Part shown: piece by piece, positions 10,701 through 20,930 of the stretch
Layout: each line of letters starts with the position of its first letter
Position numbering within the stretch: the first letter of the stretch is position 1
The notes under the pieces: generated by a model
The model's database searches: none
What the model saw: only the letters and a program-made list of their open reading frames with translations
Told to the model about the DNA's origin: nothing
Source: Artocarpus heterophyllus
Taxonomy: Eukaryota > Streptophyta > Magnoliopsida > Rosales > Moraceae
Assembly (NCBI GenBank): GCA_025403435.1
Contig: CM046332.1
Coordinates: forward strand, 6,689,903-6,753,902
DNA: 64,000 bases
Reading direction: 5' to 3'
Translations under genes and position numbers: made by a program

Positions 10701-13700
10701 TTCGAGGATTGAACTTGCACAGTTCGAGGGACTGGCACTTTCTTCCTAGAATAGACTTGCAGTGGTCGAACAGTAGTATTTTGATTTCCTTTCTCCTTCA
10801 CCATTCCTTGTGACTCTATAATGGACTCTGATTGAGCAGTAGAAACAGGTGGTTCAACCAGAATGGGCAGAGACTTAACAACCGGAATAGATGGTGACTC
10901 AACAGACTGACTAGTGGACATGGATTGACCAAAAACCTCAGAGGATGACACGGATTGACCAGCAACAGTGGGTATGGGCACGGACTGACAAGGAAAATCA
11001 AGAAGAATCAAGTCTCTATCTTCACCTAATCTTTCCCCCTGAAGATAGGTATCATGGAAATATCACTCTGTTTTGAAAAAAGTGACATCGGCAAAAACAA
11101 AGATTTTTCGCGTAGGTGTATGATAACATTTATACCCTTTTTGTGTGGAAGAGTACCCAATGAAGACACTTAATAGCACGTGGATTGAGTTTACCCTAAT
11201 TTTGAGAGTGAACATGGACAAAGGCAACACTACCAAAGATTCTAGGAGTAAGATTGTTGGAGGGATTAAAATTTGGAAAGAATTTTGTAAGGATCTCCAT
11301 GGGACTTTTGAAATCAAGAACCTTTGTAGGAAGTCTATTTATGAGATGGGTTGCGGTTAAGACTGCCTCTCCCCAATATTGTTTTGGGACCTTTTTGTGA
11401 AATAGGAGAGCTCTAGTGATATCAAGGAGATGGCTGTTCTTTCATTTAGCCACTCTGTTTTGTTGAGGTGTGCTAATACAAGAAGACTCATGAATAATCC
11501 CTTGTTTTTGAAAAAATGGAGAGAGAAATTGATTAAAATAGTCCTTTGCATTATCAGAACGAAATCTTTTATTGCCCACATGAAATTGAGTTTTGACCAT
11601 GTCGTGGAAATTAGGGAAAATTGTGCCAACATTAGATTTGTTTTTCATAAGATATATCCACGTATGCGAGTACAATCATCAATAAATGTCACAAACCATT
11701 TTGCACCAAAAATGTTTGTAGTCGTAGAGGGCCCCCAAATGTCGCCATGAATGAGAGTGAAAGGAACAAAAGTCTTTGTATTACTCAAGTGAAAAGGCGC
11801 ACGTTTGTGCTTAGTAAATTCACAATCATTACAATGAAAATTATGAAGAACAGACCCTTTGAACAATGACAAAACATAAACTTAAGGATACTAAATGATG
11901 GATGACCTAAACGACGATGATGGAGCCAAATTTTGTCTTTGTTGGAAACGACAAACTCAGAAAGTAATGATGTAGAAGGGGATTTCTCAAGTCCTGTTCT
12001 TCCACCTTGTTCATCCAGGTAGTAGAGTCCTCTCTCACTAGCATGTCCAATCGTCCTTTTCATGCCCTATTCTTGAAACACACAATGAGAAGGAAAAAAG
12101 GACACATTGCAATTGGAATCTTTAGTGAGTTTTTGGATTGAAAGCAGATTTGCAAACAATTTAGGGACATGAAAAACATTTTTTACTGTGATATATTGGT
12201 TGATATAAACATGCCCTTGACCTGCAACGGTGTTTAATGACCCATCGGCTATGGTAATTTTTCAATGGCTAGAACAAGGTGTGTATGAGGTAAAGAATTT
12301 GGAGGAACATGTCACATGGTATGTGGCTCCTGAATCAATTACCCACATGTTTGGAGAAATTGCATCCGAGAAATTAGCAATACAAGAAGAGGATGAAATA
12401 CTAGAAAAAACCAGAGAGCATGTACCTGCGGATGTACCGGCGGATTTTTTTCAAGGGATCCCAAAAGGATCTTCAACTTCTCAATATCCTCCTTATTGAG
12501 TTTGGTAATTTAGTTCAATGAATTTCTGTCACCACTGGCCATATGTGCTTCACCTCGCTCGCTTGTCTGTCGATTAGCCGCGTTCTTGTTAGCCATCGGA
12601 GGTATGCCATGGAGTCTCCAGCATTTTTTTCTTGTGTGGCGGTGCTTCTTGCAGTAGGTACAGAACAGTGAGTCTTTATTGAGTGGCTTTAATGAATTGG
12701 TTTGCCTGTTGGTTCCTTCAGGGTGGTCTACGGAACCTGTCTCTTTCTTTCCAGTGGTTTTTGTCACTAGGGCTGAACCGTCTCCAGTATGAGGCTTGAG
12801 CATCACCCCTCTCCATCCTTCCTCTATACAGATAATTGCAATGGTCTCGTTTAAGGATGGCAGATCCTCCTTTCCCAAAATATGCACCCTTATAGCATCA
12901 AACTCCACATTAAGACCTGCAAGAAAATCGTAAATGTGATCTTTTTTAACAAACCTCTTAAGGATTGCTGCATCATCACTATAGTGCATTTGTATGCGTT
13001 GGTAGTGATCCATCTCCTGCCATAATCCTTGCAAAAGGCTAGAATACGTCGTGCCCGAAAGCGTTCCTTGCTTCGTCGCTTAAATCTTCGTTTTGATCTC
13101 GTAGATTTGTGCAGCGTTGTGAACTTTGGAGCGCGTTTGTTTGATGGCATCCTATATTTCCTTCGTTGTACCAAGGAACATGCAACTGTCACTGATTTCA
13201 GGAAGCATAGAATTCCACAGCCATGACATTACTATGGAATCTTGTTCATCCCAAGCATCGAATTTTGGATCCCCTTCCTTAGGTTTGATACCCAACAGGT
13301 GACTCAGTTTACCTCTTCCCTTCAAGAACGTGCGAACCAGTTGAGATCACCTTAAGTAATTCTTCCCATTCAATCGATAGGCAGCTATATATTCTGCAAA
13401 TCTCCCGTCAAAACTACAACATAACTCTCGGTAATTGGATTGTCCAAGGCAGGGCTAGTTTTGGTAGAGGATGATATGGTTGGGTGTAAGGATTCAAGAG
13501 GGTCAAAGGGAGCAATAGGGAATAACGAATTCGGAAGAACGGAAACGTGAGACAAATTTTTTCCAGAATACGAATTAGAGTTGAAGGGAAAAATTATTTT
13601 CTTCATTCCTTTCAATTCAAAGTACACATAATTATATAGTTGTTACAAGTAGTCAAGTTAGGAACGAATAATCCCACAAAATCAAGAAACTACTCTAACT

Positions 13701-15823
13701 AAAAACTATACAACTCACACAATCCTAAAACACCAGAGATTCCCCACCGAATTCTCCTAAAACTCAATCTATAATCTCGGTTAATCACAACATTTTCCAT
13801 GTTAAAGAGTTACATTGTCAGTATTTAATATAAATTGTACATATGTAATGGTGAACGCACTAGAGATCTAGAGTTTAATATTAACTGTTTCACACCACTT
13901 GAAAGAGGAACATGCATAATACTTCATTTTTATATGTATCATTAAAAAAATCTATCTCTTCCCCTTAGTGCTAAACCTTATATAGGATTCTTGATTGTAA
14001 TAGTGAATTTCTCATCTGAACTTTGGGGTCATCACGGTTGGCGAAGGTGTGGGGGCATTGTATTAGGAGACTTCATTCGTTTAACTGATATTAATTTCTG
14101 CCTTTTGTGTGTATGTGTGTGGGAAGAAACGTAGAAGGGAAAAGGGAAAGAAGATAAAAATGGTTGACACTTTCCTTTTCTCTTTTAATAAGAACCAGAG
14201 TTTTCTATTATTATAAGAGAAGAAGACAAAAAGAAAAGGATAACAAGATGCTCTCCTGCAAAACAAGAAAACGGGAACCAAAGACAATGTTTTTGTGCAT
14301 CAAACTAAAGCAGGAGAAAATTAGATGTTGTTAAAGCGGCTGTGAGGTCTAGCGTTGTAGTATGGTTAATTTTTTTGTCACTGTTTTTCTATTGACAACT
14401 ACTGATCTGCTTAGATATATTCACTACTATAATGTTTTTTTCCCCTCCATATATTCTAGATTGCTACATTGGTTATGAGTTAGGAGGCACTCTTGATGCT
14501 TAGATGAGGAACTTTTAACTTTTAAGGAATTTAGCACATTCCTTTTTGTGATTGTAGAATTTTTTGAGTAACAATTATAGTGGTCTCGCTTTGACTGTAC
14601 CTTTTTTTTTTTTTTTTTTTTTTGGTTCCCAGGTCTATCTGTATGGAGGTCATTTGACATCTTGGAAGAATGATCACGGGGAGGAGTTGCTCTTTGTCAG
14701 TAATAAGGTGCAACGCAGTCATTTAATGCGACCTTTCTTTCTCTTTTCTTTTTTAGCATTTCAACTGTTACCATAGCGGCGAAGCCTTTTTGTAGTTGCC
14801 TTGTGTGTATACATGACATGCATCTACGCTTCCTTTTGTATATAGTTAAGGGCACACCTCTTTTTTTCCATTGGTTGTTTCTTTGCTTTATCATGCTTCA
14901 CAATGTAGTGCCATTGTCGCCTCCAATTTTAAAGGCACAGGATAAATGAAAATGAAGTCAGTGCTGCATGTCACTGAGTAGTCGTTGCAGTAAGTGCTGA
15001 ACATGGAGCGAGTTTCAAACTGCATTATTGATGTATCCTAAATGCTACTGAATATTGGAGAATTATTATTCATTATACTTTTCTTCTTTTCTTTTATCTT
15101 CTGGTTATTATGTCCGACCAAGATGAGTTGCTTGAGAAGCGAGAGATCTTCATCTTCTGTATGAAATTATTTCTCTATGTACAAGCATTGTTGATCTCCA
15201 ATTATGTAGTTGTCTCTAGTTATAATCATAATTGAACTTTTTTGCTTGAACCTGAGCTATATGCATCAGTACTTGTTAATTTTGCAATAAAGTGTTGAAG
15301 GAGTTCTGCTTGTTGATGCATGCATAATGTCATATTGTTTATCGGTTTTCTGTAAATGCTTCCATTACTAGGTATAAGAAGGAAAAGAAAATGGAAAAAG
15401 TAAAAAATCCTTCTCAATGATTTAATGTGCACATCGTCCTCATTTAAAGCGTTATTGCTACAATATGAAGTTCACACATGGACCTGTTGCTTATGATTTA
15501 AATATTCTTTTCATTTCACCTCTTTTCTGTCTTTTTTTACAAGACAAAAAAAAAAAGAAAAAATCCTATTTACCCTTTGTTAAGGCTGAAGAAGATGTTC
15601 TTGTCGGCCTTCTGCTGCACCTTAGAAGCATACAGCAAACAGTTGAAGATGAGCTGCTTATTTGGTTTCTGTCTTCTTTTACGCCTGTTATGACATTTGT
15701 TGAGACTTCACGTGTTCCAAAATTCTTCATCCGCCCCCTTTTTTTTCATAGAATTTAGCTGGGAATGAAGAATGGTTGATTAACTCAGGAAAAAAAAAAT
15801 GAAAGTTCATTTTATTTGTTCCT

Positions 15824-15867
<44 letters not shown>

Positions 15868-18757
15868 TTTAGATTATTTTTTTCTCGTCTCTAGTTGGTG
15901 TGTTAAACATAAGCAAGATATTTCTTCCGTGAATCACTCTTAGTTCAGTGCTTATAAGCTTGGCATGTTTACCCATTAAAATAATGGGATTCTCGTCTCT
16001 AGTTGGTGTGTTAAACATAAGCAAGATATTTCTTCCGTGAATCACTCTTAGTTCAGTGCTTATAAGCTTGGCCTGTTTACCCATTAAAATAATGGGATTC
16101 ACCCAATAAAATAATGGGAGGTGTGGTTATTTTGCCTTCCAGCTTCTTTTCCTTCTGCCTACTTAATCTGTTTAGTTATTATCTACTTGAGTTTACATAT
16201 GTGATCAGTGATCCATCATCCAACCTCTAAGTGAATGCTAAATTTTTTATCGTCTTAATGCAGGCTCTTTACAAGCCTCCTAAAGCAATTCGTGGTGGCA
16301 TTCCAATATGTTTTCCTCAAGTATGTTCAGCTCTCTTATGTCTTGATGCTCACTCTGCTTATGTTCATCATTGAGAGGGATATTTTGTGTGTGAATGCAG
16401 TTTGGAAGTCTTGGTCCTCTTGAGCAGCATGGATTTGCTCGGAACAGGTTTTGGGCTGTGGATACTGATCCACCCCCGTTTCCAACACCAACATACAGCA
16501 AAGCTTTTGTCGATTTGATCCTTAGGCCTTCTGAAGAAGATATAAAGATCTGGCCGCACAGGTATGAACCTGACAACTTTTATATGTTCTTTACCTTTTC
16601 CCTTCATCTGTTCATATGTCGTTCTCCAATTTAATTTTGTTATTATTATCTTTTTGGAATTTTTATTAAATAGGCTTTGAGATTCTTTTTTAATTTATTT
16701 GTTTTCTGTTCACTTGAAGCTATGAGTTTCGCCTGCGGGTAGCTTTGGGACCAGGAGGAGATCTCATGCTGACATCTCGCATCAGAAACACCAACACTGA
16801 TGGGAAACCATTCACATTCACATTTGCATATCATACATATTTTTCTGTTTCAGATATCAGGTAACCGTTATGTTTATGTTGTCTTCTTTGGGTTGTTAGG
16901 TTGCTTAATGCAGTTAAACTTTATTTTTGATATTATATGTTGAATTTCTCTCTTGTCGCAAGTTAGATTTTAGAATCGATTATATATATTGTTAGAATAT
17001 AATAATTGTTGGCATGACTCGTTACAGCTTATATATTCTTAGAATATAATAATTGTTGGCATGACTCGTAACAACTTGAGCTTTTAGGAGAATTGGTATA
17101 GTCTGTTTGGCCGAGCTTTCTGGAAGCTGCTTTTGGCTTTTTGAATCCAAAAATTGCTTACATAAGTGTTTGGATGATCTGTTAGAAGAGTTTTCAATCA
17201 AAGTCACAAAATGTGTTTTCTAAAAAAAAATAAAAAGCAGTTCTGAATAGAGTTTGAAACTTGTATAAAGATTTCAGTAAGACATTATAAATTTCATTCT
17301 GACATTTTCTATTTCTTACTAGAAAATTTTAATATTTTTGAACTTCTATTATTGATTGCAATTTCTTCTTTTCGACGACAAATGCATCATGTCTGTCATT
17401 TCTGATTAATCTATACAACAAAGATTACTGCGTTGTGTTCACTTTTCATTTGTAGTGCTGTAACATATAGTTGAAGGTGCACTCAGTAACTTTGAACAAT
17501 GTTTCATTAAAGTAAGTTGTGCTTTCCAGTGAAGTTCGAGTAGAAGGATTAGAGACCCTTGATTATTTTGACAACTTGAAGAATCGAGAGCGTTTTACTG
17601 AACAAGGGGATGCAATAACATTTGAATCAGAAGTGAGTTTTTCCATGGGGGAGTTTAGGATGTCTATCTTCATCCATGTGCTTTTAGTAAGTAGTTTCTC
17701 TTTATAATATTTTCTTCCTTGTTTAGGTGGACAAGATTTATCTCAGCACCCCGACAAAGATTGCAATTCTTGATCACGAGAAGAAGAGAACATTTGTAAT
17801 ACGCAAGGATGGACTTCCAGACGCTGGTAATTTGTCATTTACAGCTGCTTTTCTTTAGCCATTATGGGTAAATAAGGTTGTCCATCTATGTACCTAAACG
17901 TTTGTGCCTGGAATTGGAGTACCTTTGTATGTTCATGATTCTGAACTCGAGCCTACTTGACTTTGACGGATCTCCATATAAAGCAATATGATATCTGTAA
18001 CTTAATGGAACAATGCACCAAAAATGATGAAGAAAAAAAAAAAAAAAGGGCCCATGTGGAACTTTTGACCTAGCCTGCAATAAATGAACTTGGTTAATTG
18101 TTTAAGTTGCTAATGTTCTCCACTGTTCTTCTCTGGCAGAAGTCGAATTTTTATTTTATTTTATTTCTTAGTATTTTTTAGATCTGCATTTACTCTAAGC
18201 CCGTTTGGCTCACTGGTTCATGAGATTTGAACCAAAGAGTTGGTTCAAACCAAACATTTTCAAATCTATGCGAGGCTTGGTTCTGACCATTGATGTGATG
18301 TTTTGAACTAGAAAAGCTCAAAAACTTGAGTTACCCCTCTTATTTTCAAATTGTTTGGACCAAAATTTAATCCACACTTTACAAACCTTCAATTTCAAAC
18401 CTCAAGTTCAAACTACTACGTTTCGAACCAATGAGCCAAAAGGACTATCCCAAATTCTTTTCCACACAGTGCTGGTTGAAATTTTTTATTTTTTATTCTG
18501 TACTGTACACTTATTATTTGCTGTTACGTTATTTTCCTGCAGTGGTTTGGAATCCCTGGGATAAGAAGGCAAAAGCTATGGCTGATTTTGGCGATGAAGA
18601 GTACAAGCACATGCTGTGCGTTGAGGCTGCTGCTATTGGGAAACCCATCACATTGAAACCTGGTGAGGAGTGGAAAGGAAGACAGGAACTTTCGGCTGTT
18701 CCCTCCAGTTACTGCAGTGGGCAACTTGATCCTCAAAAAGTTCTCCTGAGCGGCTAA
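7715..18757 (+). CDS. putative glucose-6-phosphate 1-epimerase (aldose 1-epimerase-like), 8 exons
   Basis: Spliced CDS: exons 7715-7864, 14633-14707, 16264-16320, 16401-16561, 16720-16860, 17530-17632, 17727-17826 and 18543-18757. This totals 1002 nt (333 aa plus TAA); every junction is GT-AG and the frame holds throughout. The family interconverts alpha- and beta-glucose 6-phosphate (EC 5.1.3.15) on a galactose-mutarotase-like beta fold. Seen motifs: [11 protein letters not shown] (51-61), [12 protein letters not shown] (85-96), QHGFARN with His104, AYHTYF with His186 and MLCVEAA with Glu290. By analogy with the yeast homologue, His186 and Glu290 are the likely catalytic pair. The N-terminal 25 residues are Ser-rich with no clear cleavable transit peptide, so a cytosolic location is inferred. 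The ATG at 7715 is the first in frame. Intron 1 is very large (6,768 bp) because of an antisense copia insertion. The gene appears intact. Confidence 0.95.
8704..8927 (-). repeat. 3' LTR of copia element D (224 bp)
   Basis: On the minus strand it starts TGTTGTGATTAAC at 8927 and ends TTCATGACA at 8704. A purine-rich tract (AACTTGAGGAGGAG on the minus strand, 8928-8941) lies just inside it as expected for a polypurine tract. Confidence 0.9.
9203..11011 (-). pseudogene. copia D reverse transcriptase and RNase H
   Basis: Minus-strand reading from 11011. A Ser/Thr/Pro-rich linker is followed by the RT N-terminus ([35 protein letters not shown]). A frameshift near 10130 is followed by the RT core with [14 protein letters not shown] at about 9870-9910, intact at the catalytic YVDD. 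After another break comes RVGRLIYL-type connection sequence ([19 protein letters not shown]) and then the RNase H end ([26 protein letters not shown]). At least three frameshifts separate the pieces. The usual copia protein would be one continuous frame. Confidence 0.9.
11063..12509 (-). pseudogene. copia D protease and integrase
   Basis: The protease motif WVIDSGAT is read on the minus strand with DSGAT at 12336-12322. Integrase follows: the HRRLGHPS zinc-binding His region, CNDCEFTKH, then HGDIWGPS (first catalytic Asp) and [10 protein letters not shown]. The second Asp region reads [10 protein letters not shown], and the Glu region QQNRVAK shows that the expected AER Glu position has become a Lys or is out of frame. 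Several frameshifts and stops break it. Confidence 0.85.
12510..13606 (-). pseudogene. copia D gag
   Basis: Minus-strand gag. An N-terminal segment (possible ATG at 13606, which overlaps the LTR) ends at a stop in [10 protein letters not shown]. The middle shows the gag region with [15 protein letters not shown]. The C-terminal zinc knuckle [14 protein letters not shown] keeps CX2CX4HX4C spacing. Nonsense codons and frameshifts divide it into three pieces. The leader between LTR and gag is almost absent and no primer-binding site was recognised. Confidence 0.82.
13572..13792 (-). repeat. 5' LTR of copia element D (about 221 bp)
   Basis: Direct repeat of 8711-8927 with a few percent differences and a 3-bp indel. 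Its inner end diverges: the terminal TGTCAT seen at 8704-8709 is not present at 13566-13571, and a tRNA primer site is not visible. This points to loss or replacement of the LTR/PBS junction. Confidence 0.85.
13798..14632. other. remainder of intron 1
   Basis: No gene. AT-rich sequence ending in a poly-T tract (about 14602-14623) before the acceptor TTCCCAG at 14632. Confidence 0.8.
15832..15864. repeat. (TC)n microsatellite in intron 2
   Basis: About 16 TC dinucleotides without interruption. Intron 2 (14708-16263) otherwise holds A/T-rich runs and the tandem repeat just downstream, and no gene. Confidence 0.9.
15882..16098. repeat. 108-bp tandem duplication in intron 2
   Basis: Two head-to-tail copies, 15882-15989 and 15990-16097, starting TTCTCGTCTCTAG and ending AAAATAATGGGA. 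I see one mismatch (GGCATG versus GGCCTG). A short third piece (AATAAAATAATGGGA) follows to about 16119. The near identity means a recent duplication. Confidence 0.93.
16994..17077. repeat. 47-bp tandem repeat in intron 5
   Basis: Two copies of AGAATATAATAATTGTTGG plus CATGACTCGT, starting at 16994 and 17041 and nearly identical over about 37 bp. Confidence 0.85.
18198..18446. mobile_element. MITE-like inverted-repeat element in intron 7 (249 bp)
   Basis: The left end AGCCCGTTTGGCTCACTGG and the reverse complement of the right end (AGTCCTTTTGGCTCATTGG) match at 16 of 19 positions and continue into TTC. There is no coding capacity, as expected for a non-autonomous DNA transposon. A target-site duplication could not be fixed. 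An internal TTGATGTGATGTTTTG block recurs in the upstream repeats at 6607-7228. Confidence 0.65.
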
Positions 18758-19985
18758 GATCCATCGACATTATCTTGTACAGGTACTTATTCTGAAATTT
18801 TGAAACAAGTATCCTAACTATGCAGTTGCTAGTGGCCTTCAGGATAGCTATTATTGCTTCAAATAGCCCCTGTAAATACGGAATGTTGAGCATAGTTCTA
18901 TTCATGCAATTTGTTGGTCTCACTCCTGTGCCTTAAAAATTTGTTTTGCTGTCTCATACCTGCTGTAATATTGACTCTGATGTGTTCATTCTATCGATTT
19001 GCAAGTTAGTTTTTAGTGTATTTTTGAATGAATTCTCACAAAACTGTTATTGAGGGCATGTTCGCTATTTCGCCAAGGATGGTAATGGAGACCATAAGAG
19101 TTTTAGAAACAAAAGAAAATTAATAAAAAAGAGATTTTTGATTCCCTTTCTATTTACTTGCCTATTAGCAAATGGAATTGAAAACAGGCAAAGTCCCTCT
19201 TCATCGCTTTATTATTTTCTCTAGTTTACAAATAGGAGTAATGGTGACCTAATTACTTGGTGTATAAATAAAATATAATTATCTAATTTTTTCTGAGAAA
19301 CTTAACAAAGGTATAGTGGTATACAAGTAATTTATGGTTTATTCCAATCGAGGAAACGAAGCTATGTTCTCTTGCATGATTTTTCTAATCATGTTGGCTC
19401 CACTTAATGTACATTCTTTATTTTGCAAGTAAATAAACGAATAGATGGGAAAAGAAAAGGCTCCACTGATGTTCTGTTTGTGTTTTTAGACTTTTATACA
19501 CTTGAGAAATCTTTATGTGGAACTTTCATTTCAACTTTTACTTTATATACGAGAACCAAAACATCATAGTAAAATTGGTTTGAACCAAAACTTTTTTTGT
19601 TCAAACGGGTGTTTCTAAACGCACTCTTAATGTTATAGATTTCCCATGAATATATTGGTGATCTATGTTTTCTTTTCTCACAGGTACTTTGTCGTACTGT
19701 GTAGATGGACCAGAATTTGAAGTTATGCCTGCTATTTATTTTATTTTATTTGCTTTTTTCCTCTTTAAATTTTTCTCATCTTGGATTTAAAGATGGACTC
19801 ATGAAGAGATGACTCTGTTTAAATAATGTTTGAGTCGATGACTTTGTAAGGTTGTCTCGGTTCAGGTTGGAAACATAAGGTGGGATAGCCAGCAATGCCA
19901 CCATTGTGGATGGAGATAACATGTTTTTTTGTTCAATGGAATCTCTCATTGGAATGAAATTAGGTGCTTTTCCGTTTTCAATCGA
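18758..19985 (+). other. 3' UTR region of the epimerase gene, with a probable intron
   Basis: After the stop, CTTGTACAG/GTACTTATTC at 18783 looks like a donor and TTTCTCACAG/GTACTTTG at 19683/19684 like an acceptor, giving a possible 901-nt 3'-UTR intron (18783-19683). The downstream exon would end near 19930-19985. No unambiguous polyadenylation signal was chosen. The call rests on splice consensus only. Confidence 0.45.
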
Positions 19986-20287
19986 TTGACAAGAAATTCT
20001 TTATGTCGCTACTACGTAAACACGGATTTTTCAAAACTGCTTGTAAAAAATTTCCACTCATAAAATAGACAGATCATTTATTTGTTGAACTATTGTTGAT
20101 ATTTTTATTTCTTCTGTTGATAATAGTATAGATTGAACTAGTTGGTTGTGTACAGAATTCAAAGTTGACCCAAACACAAATGGTGTTTTCAAGCTGTAAT
20201 TGAGCAAAGGATTTTTCATTTGAAGCAAAAGTTTCATGGGAAGATGTTGCTTTGTCAACTGACTTGCTCCTTCCATCATTCAGTAAC

Positions 20288-20930
20288 GGTGGGGACACTA
20301 CCTTCTACCCATTGGAGATATATACCCCACTGGATGGGGCCCGTGGGGATTCGTCCCGGTTATGAGGAACGATAATTGGGATGGGGACAGTTATTTTCTT
20401 GTTCCCGAGTCCTTGGAGATCTAAGTTGACTAATATTATTCCTTTATTTATTTATTTTTATATATATACTTGTTAAATTACTTCTCCCTAACCTAGAATT
20501 TTACAAAGGAGAATTTACATTCTGTTTCGATGCTTTCAAACTTTTTTTTAAAGCTTGTGCGTTAATTACTCTATTTGATGTGATTTTATGTGTAATTACT
20601 CTATTTGATGTGATTTTATGCGATCTTATCATTAATATTTAGTTGGTATATTTGTAGAATTTGGTTTGTTTGTGAAATCTTTGATTTTTGTTTAAACTTA
20701 TAGTAAGTTCTATTTTTTTTTTGTTTGTAAGTTGCTATAATTTTAAAATGCAAGGTAATATTAGATGGGAAATGGTGCGGATATGGGAAAGACCTCCATT
20801 GCGGAACCTTCGACCTCGACCCTGCGGGGATGAGGGCACGGATGTGGATGGTTTTGACGACTGGGATGGGGACAATAAATCATGCGCCATTCTGTCTCAT
20901 TGCCATCCTCGCTACCACTCCTGTTTCCTC
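20288..20930. repeat. GGGGAT-rich region, possible old transposon
   Basis: Two GC-richer patches (20288-20420 and 20765-20895) rich in GGGGA and ATGGGG/GATGGGGAC blocks, separated by AT-rich DNA. GATGGGGACA occurs in both (about 20379 and 20864). Such GGGGAT arrays occur in some plant DNA transposons, but no terminal inverted repeats were found. Confidence 0.3.
20563..20620. repeat. 30-bp tandem repeat
   Basis: TAATTACTCTATTTGATG plus TGATTTTATG twice in a row, at 20563 and 20593, with identical units. Confidence 0.9.

Larger units (their letters stand above)
8699..13797 (-). mobile_element. Ty1/copia element D in intron 1, with target-site duplication
   Basis: The element proper is 8704-13792 (5.09 kb), antisense to the host gene. 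TTTTC at 8699-8703 and again at 13793-13797 is a perfect 5-bp target-site duplication. Direct repeats of about 220 bp form the LTRs. Coding order on the minus strand is gag, protease, integrase, RT, RNase H, the copia order. It differs from the 2-kb-LTR copia family at 23544-64000. All reading frames are broken, so it is a fossil that the host splices out. Confidence 0.93.

Noticed and set aside
14081..18757. Various 60-100-residue frames in the introns of the epimerase gene
   Set aside because: No family similarity; several consist of microsatellite or of the 108-bp tandem duplication.
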